This document shows, piece by piece, positions 25,811 through 34,930 of a stretch of DNA of 64,000 nucleotides (position 1 is the stretch's first letter; the number at the start of each line of letters is the position of its first letter). This DNA comes from Pontibacter indicus. GTDB taxonomy: Bacteria; Bacteroidota; Bacteroidia; Cytophagales; Hymenobacteraceae. The stretch covers positions 1 through 64,000 of the forward strand of contig NZ_FTPP01000005.1 in assembly GCF_900156345.1 (NCBI RefSeq), read 5' to 3'. The translations under genes and the position numbers were made by a program. A model generated the notes under the pieces. The model ran no database searches, had not been told where the DNA came from, and saw only the letters and a list, made by a program, of their open reading frames with translations.

Positions 25811-26470
25811 ATGAAAAAGATTATACCTCTAATGGCCCTGCTGCTAATCACCTCGTTTGCAGCAGACGCCCAGTATTACCGCTACGGCGTGAAAGCAGGC
25901 GGCGGCTTTTCCAAAGCAGTCGGCTCCGATGCACCTTCTGAACAGATCAACCACCTGGCAGGTATACACGGGGCTTTCGTGTTCGCCTACGAATTTGCCT
26001 CCCGCCTGTCGGTACAGCCCGAGCTGCACTACAGCCGCAAGGGTTTTACCTACGACAACTATACCTTAAACAGGCCCGCTGAAACAGCCCTTACCGGCGA
26101 CCTCCGCCTCGACTACATCGAACTTCCGCTCATGATCAAACTGCAGAAAGCCGCCCTGTTTGTGGAGGCGGGTCCGTATATGGGCTATTTGCTCAACGTG
26201 GGCAACGATGTCAACATTGTCAGCTCAGACCCTACCGTAGATCCGCCGCTCGTGCTCGGCCGCGAAGATTTTGACAGGGATGACTTTAACAGCTTCGACG
26301 CCGGCTATGCGGTAGGTGGCGGTTTGATGCTCGAAAGTGGTTTTTTTCTGAACGTGCGCCACACCGGTAGCCTCCGCCCATCCCCGAAACAGGACCTGAC
26401 CCAGCGCAACCTGGTCTGGCAGCTTTCCATCGGCTTCCTGATGCCCACACGCCGACCCGGCAGCTGGTAG
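25811..26470 (+). CDS. Outer-membrane beta-barrel protein (porin family), third paralogue
   Basis: A 219-residue barrel with signal peptide MKKIIPLMALLLITSFAADAQ is more diverged than the other two but keeps LSVQPELHYSRKGF, LDYIELPLMIKL and FVEAGPYMGYLL. It ends LSIGFLMPTRRPGSW. It converges on the dipeptidase gene across a shared terminator. Confidence 0.86.
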   Translation: MKKIIPLMALLLITSFAADAQYYRYGVKAGGGFSKAVGSDAPSEQINHLAGIHGAFVFAYEFASRLSVQPELHYSRKGFTYDNYTLNRPAETALTGDLRLDYIELPLMIKLQKAALFVEAGPYMGYLLNVGNDVNIVSSDPTVDPPLVLGREDFDRDDFNSFDAGYAVGGGLMLESGFFLNVRHTGSLRPSPKQDLTQRNLVWQLSIGFLMPTRRPGSW

Positions 26471-26507
26471 GCCGACGGCTATACCTTGATCGCTATACCT
26501 TAAAAAT

Positions 26508-26546
26508 GCAAAGCCCCGCTACTTACATGAAGCAGCGGGGCTTTGC
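26508..26546. terminator. Bidirectional terminator between convergent genes
   Basis: A perfect 13-bp stem GCAAAGCCCCGCT/AGCGGGGCTTTGC with a 13-base loop is flanked by TAAAAAT on the left. It serves the beta-barrel gene (+) and the dipeptidase gene (-). Confidence 0.8.
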
Positions 26547-26563
26547 TATACCTGAGCTTTGGT

Positions 26564-27925
26564 TTATTTGCTCATCTCGGCATAGTACTTATAGAACTGC
26601 GGGATCGTCTCTATACCTTTCATGAAGTTGAAGACACCGAAGTGTTCGTTAGGCGAGTGGATCGCATCCGTATCCAAACCGAAGCCCATCAGCACCGAAT
26701 CCAAACCGAGCTCTGACTTGAACATGGCCACGATTGGAATAGACCCACCGCTGCGCACTGGCACCGGCTTCACGCCAAAGGTTTCTTCGTAGGCTTTGGC
26801 AGCCGCCTGGTAAGCGATAGAGTTAGTCGGCGTTACCACCGGCTCACCACCGTGGTGCGGCTTCACGACCACTTTCACACTCTTCGGCGCAATGCTCTCA
26901 AAGTGCTTCTTGAACTTTTCCGTAATCTCCTCAGACGTCTGGTTCGGCACCAGACGCATCGATATTTTAGCGAACGCCTGCGAAGGGATCACCGTCTTAG
27001 CTCCTTCACCGGTATAGCCACCCCAGATGCCGTTCACATCCAGCGTCGGGCGGATGGAGTTGCGCTCCATGGTCACGTAGCCTTCCTCACCGTGCACATC
27101 CGGCAGGTCGAGGGCCTGCTTATACTTGTCCAAGCTGAAAGGGGCACGGGCCATCTCGGCGCGCTCCTCCTGGCTCAGCTCCTGCACATTGTCGTAGAAG
27201 CCAGGTATGGTGATGTGGTTGTTTTCGTCGTGCATGGCAGCGATCATCTGGCACAGGATGTTGATCGGGTTCGCCACAGCGCCACCGTACAGACCGGAGT
27301 GCAGATCGCGGTTCGGGCCGGTTACCTCTACCTCCACGTAGCTCATACCGCGCAGGCCGGTGGTGATAGAAGGCGTGTCATTACCCAGCATACCGGTGTC
27401 GGAGATCAGAATCACATCGGCCTTCAGTTTCTCCTTGTTGTTCTTCACGAAAGTGGCCAGGTTGGCAGATCCCACTTCCTCTTCACCCTCGATCATGAAC
27501 TTCACGTTGCAAGTCAAGGCGTTGTTCTGCATCATCACCTCAAAGGCCTTCACGTGCATGTACATCTGGCCTTTGTCGTCGCAGGCACCGCGGGCGTATA
27601 TCTTGCCGTCTTTGATCACGGGCTCGAACGGAGGTGAGTGCCACAGTTCATAAGGGTCGGCAGGCTGCACATCGTAGTGCCCGTATACCAGCACTGTGGG
27701 CAGGCTTGGGTCTACCATCTTCTCGCCATACACGATCGGGTAGCCGCCCGTCTCGCACAACTCCACATTGTCAGCTCCGGCCTCGCGCAGTTTCTGGGCC
27801 ACAAACTCTGCCGTGCGCAGCACATCCTGCTTAAACTTCGGGTCGGCGCTTACAGAAGGTATGCGCAGCATGTCCAGCAGCTCGTTTATAAATCGGTCTT
27901 TGTTGTCAGCAATATATTGGTTCAT
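26564..27925 (-). CDS. M20 family dipeptidase
   Basis: This di-zinc exopeptidase of 453 residues belongs to the M20/CNDP-like dipeptidases. Metal ligands and active-site residues are visible in VYGHYDVQPADP, GACDDKGQMYMHV, IEGEEEVGS, ISDTGML and DAIHSPNEHFG. The dimerisation domain begins near TTGLRGMSYVEVEVTGPNRDLHSG. There is no signal peptide, so it probably acts in the cytoplasm on dipeptides. It is a single-gene unit. Confidence 0.9.
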   Translation of the reverse strand: MNQYIADNKDRFINELLDMLRIPSVSADPKFKQDVLRTAEFVAQKLREAGADNVELCETGGYPIVYGEKMVDPSLPTVLVYGHYDVQPADPYELWHSPPFEPVIKDGKIYARGACDDKGQMYMHVKAFEVMMQNNALTCNVKFMIEGEEEVGSANLATFVKNNKEKLKADVILISDTGMLGNDTPSITTGLRGMSYVEVEVTGPNRDLHSGLYGGAVANPINILCQMIAAMHDENNHITIPGFYDNVQELSQEERAEMARAPFSLDKYKQALDLPDVHGEEGYVTMERNSIRPTLDVNGIWGGYTGEGAKTVIPSQAFAKISMRLVPNQTSEEITEKFKKHFESIAPKSVKVVVKPHHGGEPVVTPTNSIAYQAAAKAYEETFGVKPVPVRSGGSIPIVAMFKSELGLDSVLMGFGLDTDAIHSPNEHFGVFNFMKGIETIPQFYKYYAEMSK

Positions 27926-27959
27926 AGTCTGGATAAATGTCTTGCGCTAAAGGTACGAA

Positions 27960-27989
27960 AAAAGCCACCCTTCGGAAAGAGTGGCTTTT
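27960..27989 (-). terminator. Terminator after plsY
   Basis: A perfect 9-bp stem AAAAGCCAC/GTGGCTTTT with a 12-base loop continues on the minus strand as TTTTTTCG. It lies 30 bp past the plsY stop codon. Confidence 0.8.
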
Positions 27990-28018
27990 AGAATGCTTAT
28001 ACCTGCAGGCGGCTATAC

Positions 28019-28663
28019 CTACTTGCGGAGCCCCAGCTTGATGTTGGCTTTGCTCTCCTCGCCGTTTATGAGGCGGTTGATGTTCTTACGGTGCGTCAAT
28101 ACCACCACGGCAAACACCACAAAACCAAAGATGATCAGGATCGGGTTATCCGGATGGAAGCGCGGAAGCAAGAGCAGGATCGGGAAAGCCAATGCCGCGA
28201 TCATAGAGCCCAGCGACACATACTTGGAGGTAAAGAGCACGATCACGAAAATGACCATACACATCAGGGCCACTTCCAGGTGAATGGCCAGCATCATACC
28301 CAACAAAGTGGCCACGCCTTTTCCGCCTTTGAAGCGCTCGTATACCGGGAAAATATGCCCCACTACAGCCAATGCACCCATGGCCAGTTGATAGAAGATC
28401 AGATCATCAGCAGGTATAGCATTGAAAATCACGAGCAAGGCTGCCAGTGAAGTGGCCACCCAGCCTTTGAAAATATCGATCAGCATCACAATGGTGCCCG
28501 GCTTTTTGCCCAGCACCCGAAATGTGTTGGTAGCTCCGGAGTTGCCACTGCCATGCTGGCGAATGTCAATTCCGTAGTAGGCTTTACCAATCCAAACGGC
28601 GGTGCAGATGGAACCGATCAGGTATGCTACTAAAAATAAAGCGGCAATTAAAAGTATGTTCAT
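28019..28663 (-). CDS. plsY: Glycerol-3-phosphate acyltransferase PlsY
   Basis: PlsY is an inner-membrane enzyme that acylates glycerol 3-phosphate from acyl-phosphate, the first step of phospholipid synthesis. The 214-residue protein has five to six helices. Its conserved motifs are GSGNSGATNTFRVLGKKPG (about 38-56), GHIFPVYERFKGGKGVAT (about 101-118) and RHKEN-like LTHRKNINRLINGEE. A good promoter lies upstream, and the intervening leader contains a hairpin. Confidence 0.93.
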   Translation of the reverse strand: MNILLIAALFLVAYLIGSICTAVWIGKAYYGIDIRQHGSGNSGATNTFRVLGKKPGTIVMLIDIFKGWVATSLAALLVIFNAIPADDLIFYQLAMGALAVVGHIFPVYERFKGGKGVATLLGMMLAIHLEVALMCMVIFVIVLFTSKYVSLGSMIAALAFPILLLLPRFHPDNPILIIFGFVVFAVVVLTHRKNINRLINGEESKANIKLGLRK

Positions 28664-28691
28664 GACGCGTGTGTCAGCTTTTGTTGCATTA

Positions 28692-28718
28692 ACTGCACCT
28701 AACAGAATTAAGTGCAGT
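28692..28718 (-). other. Hairpin in the plsY leader
   Basis: An 11-bp stem ACTGCACCTAA/TTAAGTGCAGT with one mismatch and a 5-base loop lies between the plsY promoter and start codon, so it would form in the 5' leader of plsY mRNA. Confidence 0.5.
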
Positions 28719-28744
28719 CAGCCTTTATATTTTTGAAAAGAACC

Positions 28745-28777
28745 CAAATATAGGGACTAGTTATTTTAATATCCAAA
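28745..28777 (-). promoter_or_regulatory. plsY promoter (Bacteroidota consensus)
   Basis: On the minus strand TTTG (28774-28777) and TATATTTG (28745-28752) are separated by 21 bp, a full match to the sigma-ABfr consensus. The predicted leader to plsY is about 75 nt. Confidence 0.75.
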
Positions 28778-28819
28778 AGTGAAATATCTTTCCCTATACG
28801 GTTGCAGGGCGGTTATCGG

Positions 28820-31800
28820 TTATTGCCAACCTTCCTCCTCTTCTTCATTTCCTTTTTTCTTCTTCTTTTTCTTCTTCGTGTCCTCTACTTCGTCCTCTGC
28901 CACATTGAAGCCACCCTGCTCTGCCACTGGAGGCTGGGTTGCCATTTTAAAGGCGTCCTTGCCATTCAGGTAGTCATGCTTGAACTGGTCCACGAAGCGG
29001 TTCTTGTCGATACTTTCGCCCATGTACATGCCGTACTTACGGGAGCGGCCGCCACTGGCTTTGGAGCGGATGGCTTTGTTCAGGTCAGCGTCAGATGCAA
29101 CGACCACGAGGCCATTTTCCAGGTAGCTCAGGAAAACCCAGGTATACGGATCGGCCTGCAGGTACAGGTTCACCACTGGCTCGCCGTTCAGGTCCTGCTT
29201 GATCTCCATAAAGCCGTCCATGTTCGCGTTGATCTCTTCTTTCATCACGTTGGACAGTCCCAGTTTGCCCACGCTGTACCAGGCATTGGTCTTGTTGGAC
29301 CAGCGCAGGTCCACGTTATCAAACACCATGCTGCGCACCAGTTTGTTCGATAGTTTTGGAAATGCGATGGCTCCGCCCTGGTAGCGCTGCGCATCGCGGT
29401 TGCCGATGATGTTGGCCAGCTTGTACGGCATCGTTTCGTCACCGCCCTGGTCACCGCCACCGCGAATGGCCGTCTCGTTCAGCTTCTTGCCAAGCGCCGC
29501 TATTACCGAAGAGTGCATGTTCATGTCAAAGGCCATCAGCGCATCTATGGCGTAGTAGCCGCTGTCGGTTTTGGCTATACCTGTACCGGCCGACTCTATC
29601 CCGAAATCCTTCAGGGAGTTCACCAGGTTCAGCTTGCCTTCAAAAGAAACCGTTTTGGAGCCCTCATTGTAGCGCAATTCGTTTCCTTCGTAAGAGCCGG
29701 CAGCTGAACGGGCAGCATCCGTGATCTTAAATTCGCTTTTCGCCTTATCGTAAGACAGGTCACCAGTCACGGTGAAGATGTCCAGATCGTCTTCGTACTG
29801 CTTCTTCGAAACGAAAGTGTTGTAGGGCTTAAATGTTCCACGTGACAGATGCAGACCGGTATAGAGTTGGTTTCCGTCCGGTGCCTTCTGCTTCATGATC
29901 GGGATGCGTACGTTGTCAGGATTCAGGGAGTCGCGCTTGAAGGGGAACCAGTCGGAATCCGCTTCATTTCCGGTGAAGTTCAGCTTCAGGTCGCCGTCAA
30001 AATCCATGTGCGGGCGATACGAGTACATGGTCACGTTGCCTCGGTAACGGATGCGTGGGAAGATGTAGAAGTTGTCCGTCTCACGAACCGCCGCCTGGGC
30101 ATAGGTCGTGTGGATGTTTGACTTCTTCTTCAGCTGATGCTCTTTATACAGGAAGTCCGCAAACTGCAGCTTAAACGAGTTGGAAGCGGCATTCTGGTAA
30201 TCGTGCACCGCCGTGCCACTGAAGGCGTTGCGCGACAGCACATTGATGTTGCCTGCGTAAAGCTTGTGGAACTGCTGCAGGGAATCGGCCAAAACGCGGG
30301 CGTTGCGCAGGGTGGTGATGGTAGCGCCGGCTGCCACAGCCACTTTGCCGCTGTCCGGTATAATGTGCGCATCGCCTACAGGTATGTATGGCACACCGCC
30401 TGCCAGAATAGAGTTACTCTTGAGGTCGTACTCCCCGGTGGCGGCGCTGAAGTACAGGCCTTCCTGCTCCGGATGCTGCGAGTAGAAATAGTTCTTACCC
30501 CCGGCACCGTCCGCAGCCAGGCTCACCTTTTGCTGCTTCATGTCCCAGGTAGCTCGGCTCATCGACGTCTTGTACTGCGCCTTCGGGAACTCGATACTCG
30601 CTATACCTTTCTGCTCGCTGCCAAACTCGACAAAGCGCTTATCCAGGTCGTAGCTGATGGCCATATCCGTCGCTTTCATGGCCGGCTTGCCCTCCACATC
30701 CGATTTCACGATCATCTGGGCATGGTTACCCGACAAGTTGCGTCCTTTGAACGAGAGCTTTTGCGACACGATGTTAGCGTCGGCATTATCCAACTCACCG
30801 TCGCCGTACAAACCGCCCGGCGACAGCATGGCTGTGCCCGTAAATTTGAACTCCTCTTTGTAGATCTTCATCGGGTCCTTGGCATCCACCATCAGATACA
30901 TGGTGTCCTGCTTCGGTGTCCAAACCATTTCGTAGTGCCCCAGGCTGGCCATCGGGAAGTTGGCCTCGCCGCCGCCTGCCTCTACTTTCGCACTGGTTCC
31001 TTTTTGAGTCACCACTTTATCGAGGTAGTAAGTATACTCCGGCGCCTGTAGGGTCGAAGTCAGGTACTTAAGCGTGCCCCGGCTCTGTATACCTGCCGAG
31101 GTCATCATAATGGTGTCGTAGGCTATACCTTTGCCGCCGAATGCCGGCAGGCCTTTCGGGCCAGGCTGGTAGTAGAAGCCGAGCGTTTCGTCCGGCATCA
31201 TGGTCAGCTTGGTCTTGATCGGCGGGAAGATGTTGCCGGAATGGAACGTACCACTGAAGCCCAGCATGCTTTTGCCTTTGCTCAAGCTGTCGAGTTTGTA
31301 GGACGGGATATCGAAGTAAACGGTGCTGTCGTAAGCGCCCGCCAGCACGTCCGGTCTGGCAAAAGCCACCTGTCCACCCATCGGCGAGTCAAACTTCGGA
31401 TACTCCGGAAAGTGCTTGCGGCCCGATTTGTTGTTGGGTTTGTTGATGTAGAGCTTCCCGGACATTTTGCCTGAGCGGCTGGTCATCACCTGCTCCAGTT
31501 CTTTCTTTTTGCCCACCGCATGACGCTTCTTCGTTACAAAGGCCACGGTGTCCAGCTTCTGCATATCGATCATGAACTCATTGTAATCGAACTTGAACTG
31601 GGAGCCCCTGAAATTGAGGCGACCGGCGTACAGCCTGCCACCGAACTCCATATTACGGTTGTCGAGCAGGTGCACAATGTTGCTGTCAGGCACGGCGTAT
31701 ACCGCTGCAGAGTCGTTGTTGAAAGCCATCTTCTCCACACCACGCACGGTCAGGCGGTTGCTGCTCAAGTTGAGGGTCGCGTTACGGCCGGACGGCACCA

Positions 31801-33607
31801 CTGATTTAATTACCAGGTGATCGTAGTCGCTCAGGTTTTGTGCGGAGCCTACATAGTGCCAGGCTTTCGGTTTCAAGGAAATAAAATGCGATTGTCCATC
31901 GTAAGTCAGGAAGCCTTCGCGGGCCAGACCGATGGCTGCCTCACGCACCGCTTTCTCGTTTAGCTTCGAGGCCTTGGCCACATCAAAGGCATAAAAGTCG
32001 TTGGTTTTGGCCTTAGCCGCATACGACACAAACACCTGCAGCGGGTGGAAACTGGCCACACCAACCAGCTGCTGAAAACGCATGTTAGAGAAATACTGCG
32101 CCGACTCGAGCTGAACAGGTATAAGGGTTTTGGTATTCAGGATGGAGAAATTGACATGTGGCGTGCCCAGGTTCCAGGCAAGGCGCTCGGCCGTAATCTC
32201 GAACTTGTGGTAGCTGTCGTAGAAAGGCGTCTTGCTGTACACACCTTTGTCGCGGGTAAGCACCAGTTCGCGGGTTGGCTTGGAGTAGCGCAGCTGCATG
32301 GCCGGGTGCGTGAGCGAATCGCGGCGCTGGTTCTGGTAAATGGCCACGTAGGCTCTGTTGGCAGATATAATCGAGTCGTTCAGGTTGTAGTTGTGCGCCA
32401 TCGACCGGAACTTCTTCTTCCCGTCCTCCAGCACGGCCAGTGCAGACGCGCTGCCATCGAGCGGCTTGCTTCCGATCAGGTTACCGGCCAGCGTGAAGCC
32501 ACCAGAGTATACAATGTCCTTGCCCAGACTTTTCACCTTCGCATCGTTGGTATAAGAGGCAAAACGCGGGTAAGTTTTCTCGCCGTTGGTACCGGCTTTG
32601 GTGCTCCTGAACTCAAAAACCCCTTCAATGGGAGCGTCGAGCACCGCGTCGTAGGTGATAGTGGACTCAGGCACTTTGAAGGCGGCTGCTGTGATGTCGA
32701 AATTAAAGGCTTTGAAAGCGGCTGAAACCGGCTTGCCTTCCACTTGCCATGCAAACGATCCGCCCTCGCCCACAAACAGGTTGTTTGCCAGCATCAGGTG
32801 CCCGCTCGTTTTGGTGATGGCGGTGGAGTCGTGGATGGTGGCAAAACTCAGGTTGACGTTCTCCAGTTTCATCACCGGTCCGCTCACCTTGGGCTGCGCA
32901 GGTATAAACATCTTCTTGAAGTCGTCACGGCGCTTCTTCTCGGCTACTTTCGGGTCCACCTTTTTGGGTGCAGCAGGCTTGGGTGTGTCCCAGGCATCAC
33001 CCCAGTCGTCGGCCGTGGCCTCGGTGCTTTCGCCTGCCACCTCATCATCCCACGAAAAGCTGTCCCAGTCGCTCACTTCCGCTGACTTTTCTTTCTCTTT
33101 TGGAGCCGCCTTGCCTTCGTAGGCAAAACTTACGCTGCCCCCCGACGTGCGCAAAGTATACTGCTTGTTCTGGTAAAGTATACCGGTGGTCAGGTAGCTG
33201 CTGCTGGTCTGAAAGAAACGATCGAGCGCTATACCCTCGTCCTGCTGCACGGCCTTGACCACCACTTCCAGCATGCCATCAATCTGAGAGCCGCGCATGT
33301 TGTGGTGGTTCACGGCGCCGACCAGCATCTGGTAAAAGTTCTCGTAATGCGGATTAACGCGCAGTTTCTTGCGGTACATCTGCTGTGAGATGTCGATCAC
33401 CTGCTGCTTCTGCTTGTCGGAAAGGCGCTGATTGCCCCACACGCTCTCCAGGGCAGCACCCAGTGCCTCGGCATTTTTGGCCTTTCCGGTCACCAGCATT
33501 GCTTTGGCATCTGTGATGTACTGTGCCGGGTCGGTTGCCAGTCTGGTTTGGGCTTGTGCGGTGAACACAGCCAGGAAAAATAAAAAGGGTAGAAGTTTAT
33601 ATTTCAT
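28820..33607 (-). CDS. Very large secreted protein of unknown function
   Basis: This 1,595-residue protein has signal peptide MKYKLLPFLFFLAVFTAQAQ. An N-terminal region of about 140 residues is probably helical (repeated YITDAKAML and QQMYRKKL segments). A Pro/Lys/Trp-rich low-complexity linker (about 165-225) and roughly 1,300 residues of repetitive beta-strand follow, with recurring phrases such as ...KFDYNEFMIDMQKLD, FGSEQKGIASIEFP and RYNEGSKTVSFEGKLNLV. It ends in a run of eight lysines, then EEEEE and WQ. The beta repeats recall LptA/OstA-like or AsmA-like scaffolds, but that is only an impression. It lies 18 bp after prmA in one unit. Confidence 0.8.
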   Translation of the reverse strand: MKYKLLPFLFFLAVFTAQAQTRLATDPAQYITDAKAMLVTGKAKNAEALGAALESVWGNQRLSDKQKQQVIDISQQMYRKKLRVNPHYENFYQMLVGAVNHHNMRGSQIDGMLEVVVKAVQQDEGIALDRFFQTSSSYLTTGILYQNKQYTLRTSGGSVSFAYEGKAAPKEKEKSAEVSDWDSFSWDDEVAGESTEATADDWGDAWDTPKPAAPKKVDPKVAEKKRRDDFKKMFIPAQPKVSGPVMKLENVNLSFATIHDSTAITKTSGHLMLANNLFVGEGGSFAWQVEGKPVSAAFKAFNFDITAAAFKVPESTITYDAVLDAPIEGVFEFRSTKAGTNGEKTYPRFASYTNDAKVKSLGKDIVYSGGFTLAGNLIGSKPLDGSASALAVLEDGKKKFRSMAHNYNLNDSIISANRAYVAIYQNQRRDSLTHPAMQLRYSKPTRELVLTRDKGVYSKTPFYDSYHKFEITAERLAWNLGTPHVNFSILNTKTLIPVQLESAQYFSNMRFQQLVGVASFHPLQVFVSYAAKAKTNDFYAFDVAKASKLNEKAVREAAIGLAREGFLTYDGQSHFISLKPKAWHYVGSAQNLSDYDHLVIKSVVPSGRNATLNLSSNRLTVRGVEKMAFNNDSAAVYAVPDSNIVHLLDNRNMEFGGRLYAGRLNFRGSQFKFDYNEFMIDMQKLDTVAFVTKKRHAVGKKKELEQVMTSRSGKMSGKLYINKPNNKSGRKHFPEYPKFDSPMGGQVAFARPDVLAGAYDSTVYFDIPSYKLDSLSKGKSMLGFSGTFHSGNIFPPIKTKLTMMPDETLGFYYQPGPKGLPAFGGKGIAYDTIMMTSAGIQSRGTLKYLTSTLQAPEYTYYLDKVVTQKGTSAKVEAGGGEANFPMASLGHYEMVWTPKQDTMYLMVDAKDPMKIYKEEFKFTGTAMLSPGGLYGDGELDNADANIVSQKLSFKGRNLSGNHAQMIVKSDVEGKPAMKATDMAISYDLDKRFVEFGSEQKGIASIEFPKAQYKTSMSRATWDMKQQKVSLAADGAGGKNYFYSQHPEQEGLYFSAATGEYDLKSNSILAGGVPYIPVGDAHIIPDSGKVAVAAGATITTLRNARVLADSLQQFHKLYAGNINVLSRNAFSGTAVHDYQNAASNSFKLQFADFLYKEHQLKKKSNIHTTYAQAAVRETDNFYIFPRIRYRGNVTMYSYRPHMDFDGDLKLNFTGNEADSDWFPFKRDSLNPDNVRIPIMKQKAPDGNQLYTGLHLSRGTFKPYNTFVSKKQYEDDLDIFTVTGDLSYDKAKSEFKITDAARSAAGSYEGNELRYNEGSKTVSFEGKLNLVNSLKDFGIESAGTGIAKTDSGYYAIDALMAFDMNMHSSVIAALGKKLNETAIRGGGDQGGDETMPYKLANIIGNRDAQRYQGGAIAFPKLSNKLVRSMVFDNVDLRWSNKTNAWYSVGKLGLSNVMKEEINANMDGFMEIKQDLNGEPVVNLYLQADPYTWVFLSYLENGLVVVASDADLNKAIRSKASGGRSRKYGMYMGESIDKNRFVDQFKHDYLNGKDAFKMATQPPVAEQGGFNVAEDEVEDTKKKKKKKKGNEEEEEGWQ

Positions 33608-33625
33608 AGGTCGGAAGGTTTCGCG

Positions 33626-34456
33626 TTAGCTGTTCTTGAAAATGGCAGACACCCAGTTGTTTTTGGTGCGGTGCGACACGTAGGTCAGGCCCAGTTCTTC
33701 GGCACGTTCTTGTAGCGCTGGCAGGTCTTCGGTATAGAAACCGCTCAGCAGCAGCGTACCTTCTGGCTTCAGCACCGCCACATAGGCCGGCATGTCGTCG
33801 AGTAGCACGTTGCGGTTGATGTTGGCCAGGATGATGTCGTAAGGCTGGTCGCCTGCAATGGTTTCGGCACCGCCCAAGCGCACGTCTATACCTGCATAGC
33901 CGTTCAGCTCGGCATTCTCTCGGGCATTTTCCACGGTCCAGTCTTCTATTTCAACGGCCACAATTTCAGAGGCTCCCAACTCGCCGGCCATAATGGCCAG
34001 TATACCTGTGCCGCAGCCCATGTCCAGCACGCGCTTGCCCTGGTGGTCGAGTGTCAGCTGGTTTTCGATCATCAGGGTGGTGGTTTCGTGGTGACCCGTG
34101 CCGAAGGACATTTTGGGGTTGATCACAATGTCGTACTTTGCCTCAGAGGGTTTCTCGTGGAACGATGCCCGCACAGACACCTGCCCGCCGATGAAGAGCG
34201 GCTCGAAATTGCGCTCCCACTCCTCGTTCCAGTTCTGGCGCTCGATCTTCTGCACCTGGTACTCCACGGTCGTATACCCGGCGTAGCGGGCGATCATGTT
34301 GGTGAGCTCGTTCTGGTCGAACTTGTCTTCGTCGATGTAAGCGTTAAAGCCCTCTTCCGTCTCTACAAAGGCGTCGAATCCCAACTCGCCCATTTCGGCA
34401 GTGAAAATGTCGGCAAAATCGGGGCTTACTTTCAGGGCTACTTCTATAAAATCCAT
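33626..34456 (-). CDS. prmA: Ribosomal protein L11 methyltransferase
   Basis: PrmA trimethylates lysines and the N-terminus of ribosomal protein L11 using S-adenosylmethionine. The 276-residue product has the N-terminal substrate-recognition domain, MSFGTGHHETTTLMIE, the SAM motif VLDMGCGTGILAIMAGELGA (about 142-161) and the catalytic-region NINRNVLL (NPPY-like). It lies between the DUF6150-like gene (9 bp upstream) and the giant secreted protein gene (18 bp downstream). Confidence 0.93.
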   Translation of the reverse strand: MDFIEVALKVSPDFADIFTAEMGELGFDAFVETEEGFNAYIDEDKFDQNELTNMIARYAGYTTVEYQVQKIERQNWNEEWERNFEPLFIGGQVSVRASFHEKPSEAKYDIVINPKMSFGTGHHETTTLMIENQLTLDHQGKRVLDMGCGTGILAIMAGELGASEIVAVEIEDWTVENARENAELNGYAGIDVRLGGAETIAGDQPYDIILANINRNVLLDDMPAYVAVLKPEGTLLLSGFYTEDLPALQERAEELGLTYVSHRTKNNWVSAIFKNS

Positions 34457-34465
34457 GTGAGTATG

Positions 34466-34837
34466 TTAAGGGCGGCACGCTGCGTAGGAGCGCACATTGG
34501 TAAAGTGTACAGTAAAATCAGCAAAATTCCGGTTATCAGTCACGTACAGCACGTGGTCGGCGAAGGCTTTCTTGTTGGTGATGTGCCAGACAGCTGTTGC
34601 GTCGGCAAAAAGTTTGTTGCTCTCGCGGTAGACTACCATGCTGGCAAAAGCTTCTTCTTCGCCCAGGTATACCGTGTAGGCAGCGGTGTTCTTGTACTTG
34701 GGGTCGCGCTCCAGGTATACCGAACCGTAGATGCGGCAAATGTCTTTGCTGGCTACCGTTACAGGTATGGGGGCCGTCGGCTGCGGCGCTGCCAGGTACG
34801 GAAGCAGCGACAACCAAAAGGATATTATCAGAATCAT
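34466..34837 (-). CDS. Secreted repeat protein, DUF6150-like
   Basis: A 123-residue protein starts at the ATG at 34837, giving signal peptide MILIISFWLSLLPYLAAPQ. The mature part has three loosely repeated units of about 18 residues built on FA(D/S)xxVxY: AFASMVVYRESNKLFAD, AFADHVLYVTDNRNFAD and FADFTVHFTNVRSYA. This recalls DUF6150 proteins. A TTG start 18 bp upstream is rejected because it lies inside the promoter element TATATTTG. It heads the unit with prmA and the 1,595-residue protein. Confidence 0.75.
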   Translation of the reverse strand: MILIISFWLSLLPYLAAPQPTAPIPVTVASKDICRIYGSVYLERDPKYKNTAAYTVYLGEEEAFASMVVYRESNKLFADATAVWHITNKKAFADHVLYVTDNRNFADFTVHFTNVRSYAACRP

Positions 34838-34852
34838 AGGAGAAAATTTAGC

Positions 34853-34860
34853 CAAATATA
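34853..34860 (-). promoter_or_regulatory. Promoter -7 element for the DUF6150-like/prmA unit
   Basis: TATATTTG on the minus strand matches TAnnTTTG and ends 15 bp before the ATG at 34837. That leaves a very short leader of about 9 nt. No TTG lies at the ideal -33 spacing. Confidence 0.55.
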
Positions 34861-34875
34861 ACTATATCTACAAGA

Positions 34876-34913
34876 AAAAAGGCTGCCAACTTTAGATAGT
34901 TGGCAGCCTTTTT
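34876..34913. terminator. Terminator after tpiA
   Basis: A perfect 16-bp stem AAAAAGGCTGCCAACT/AGTTGGCAGCCTTTTT with a 6-base loop has T-tracts on both strands. It lies 17 bp past the tpiA stop codon and separates tpiA from the DUF6150-like/prmA unit. Confidence 0.9.
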
Positions 34914-34930
34914 CCTGTGTTACCTGATTC

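Noticed and set aside
30137-31051. 304-codon open frame on the plus strand
   Set aside because: Antisense to the 1,595-residue gene; no signal, domain or control elements.
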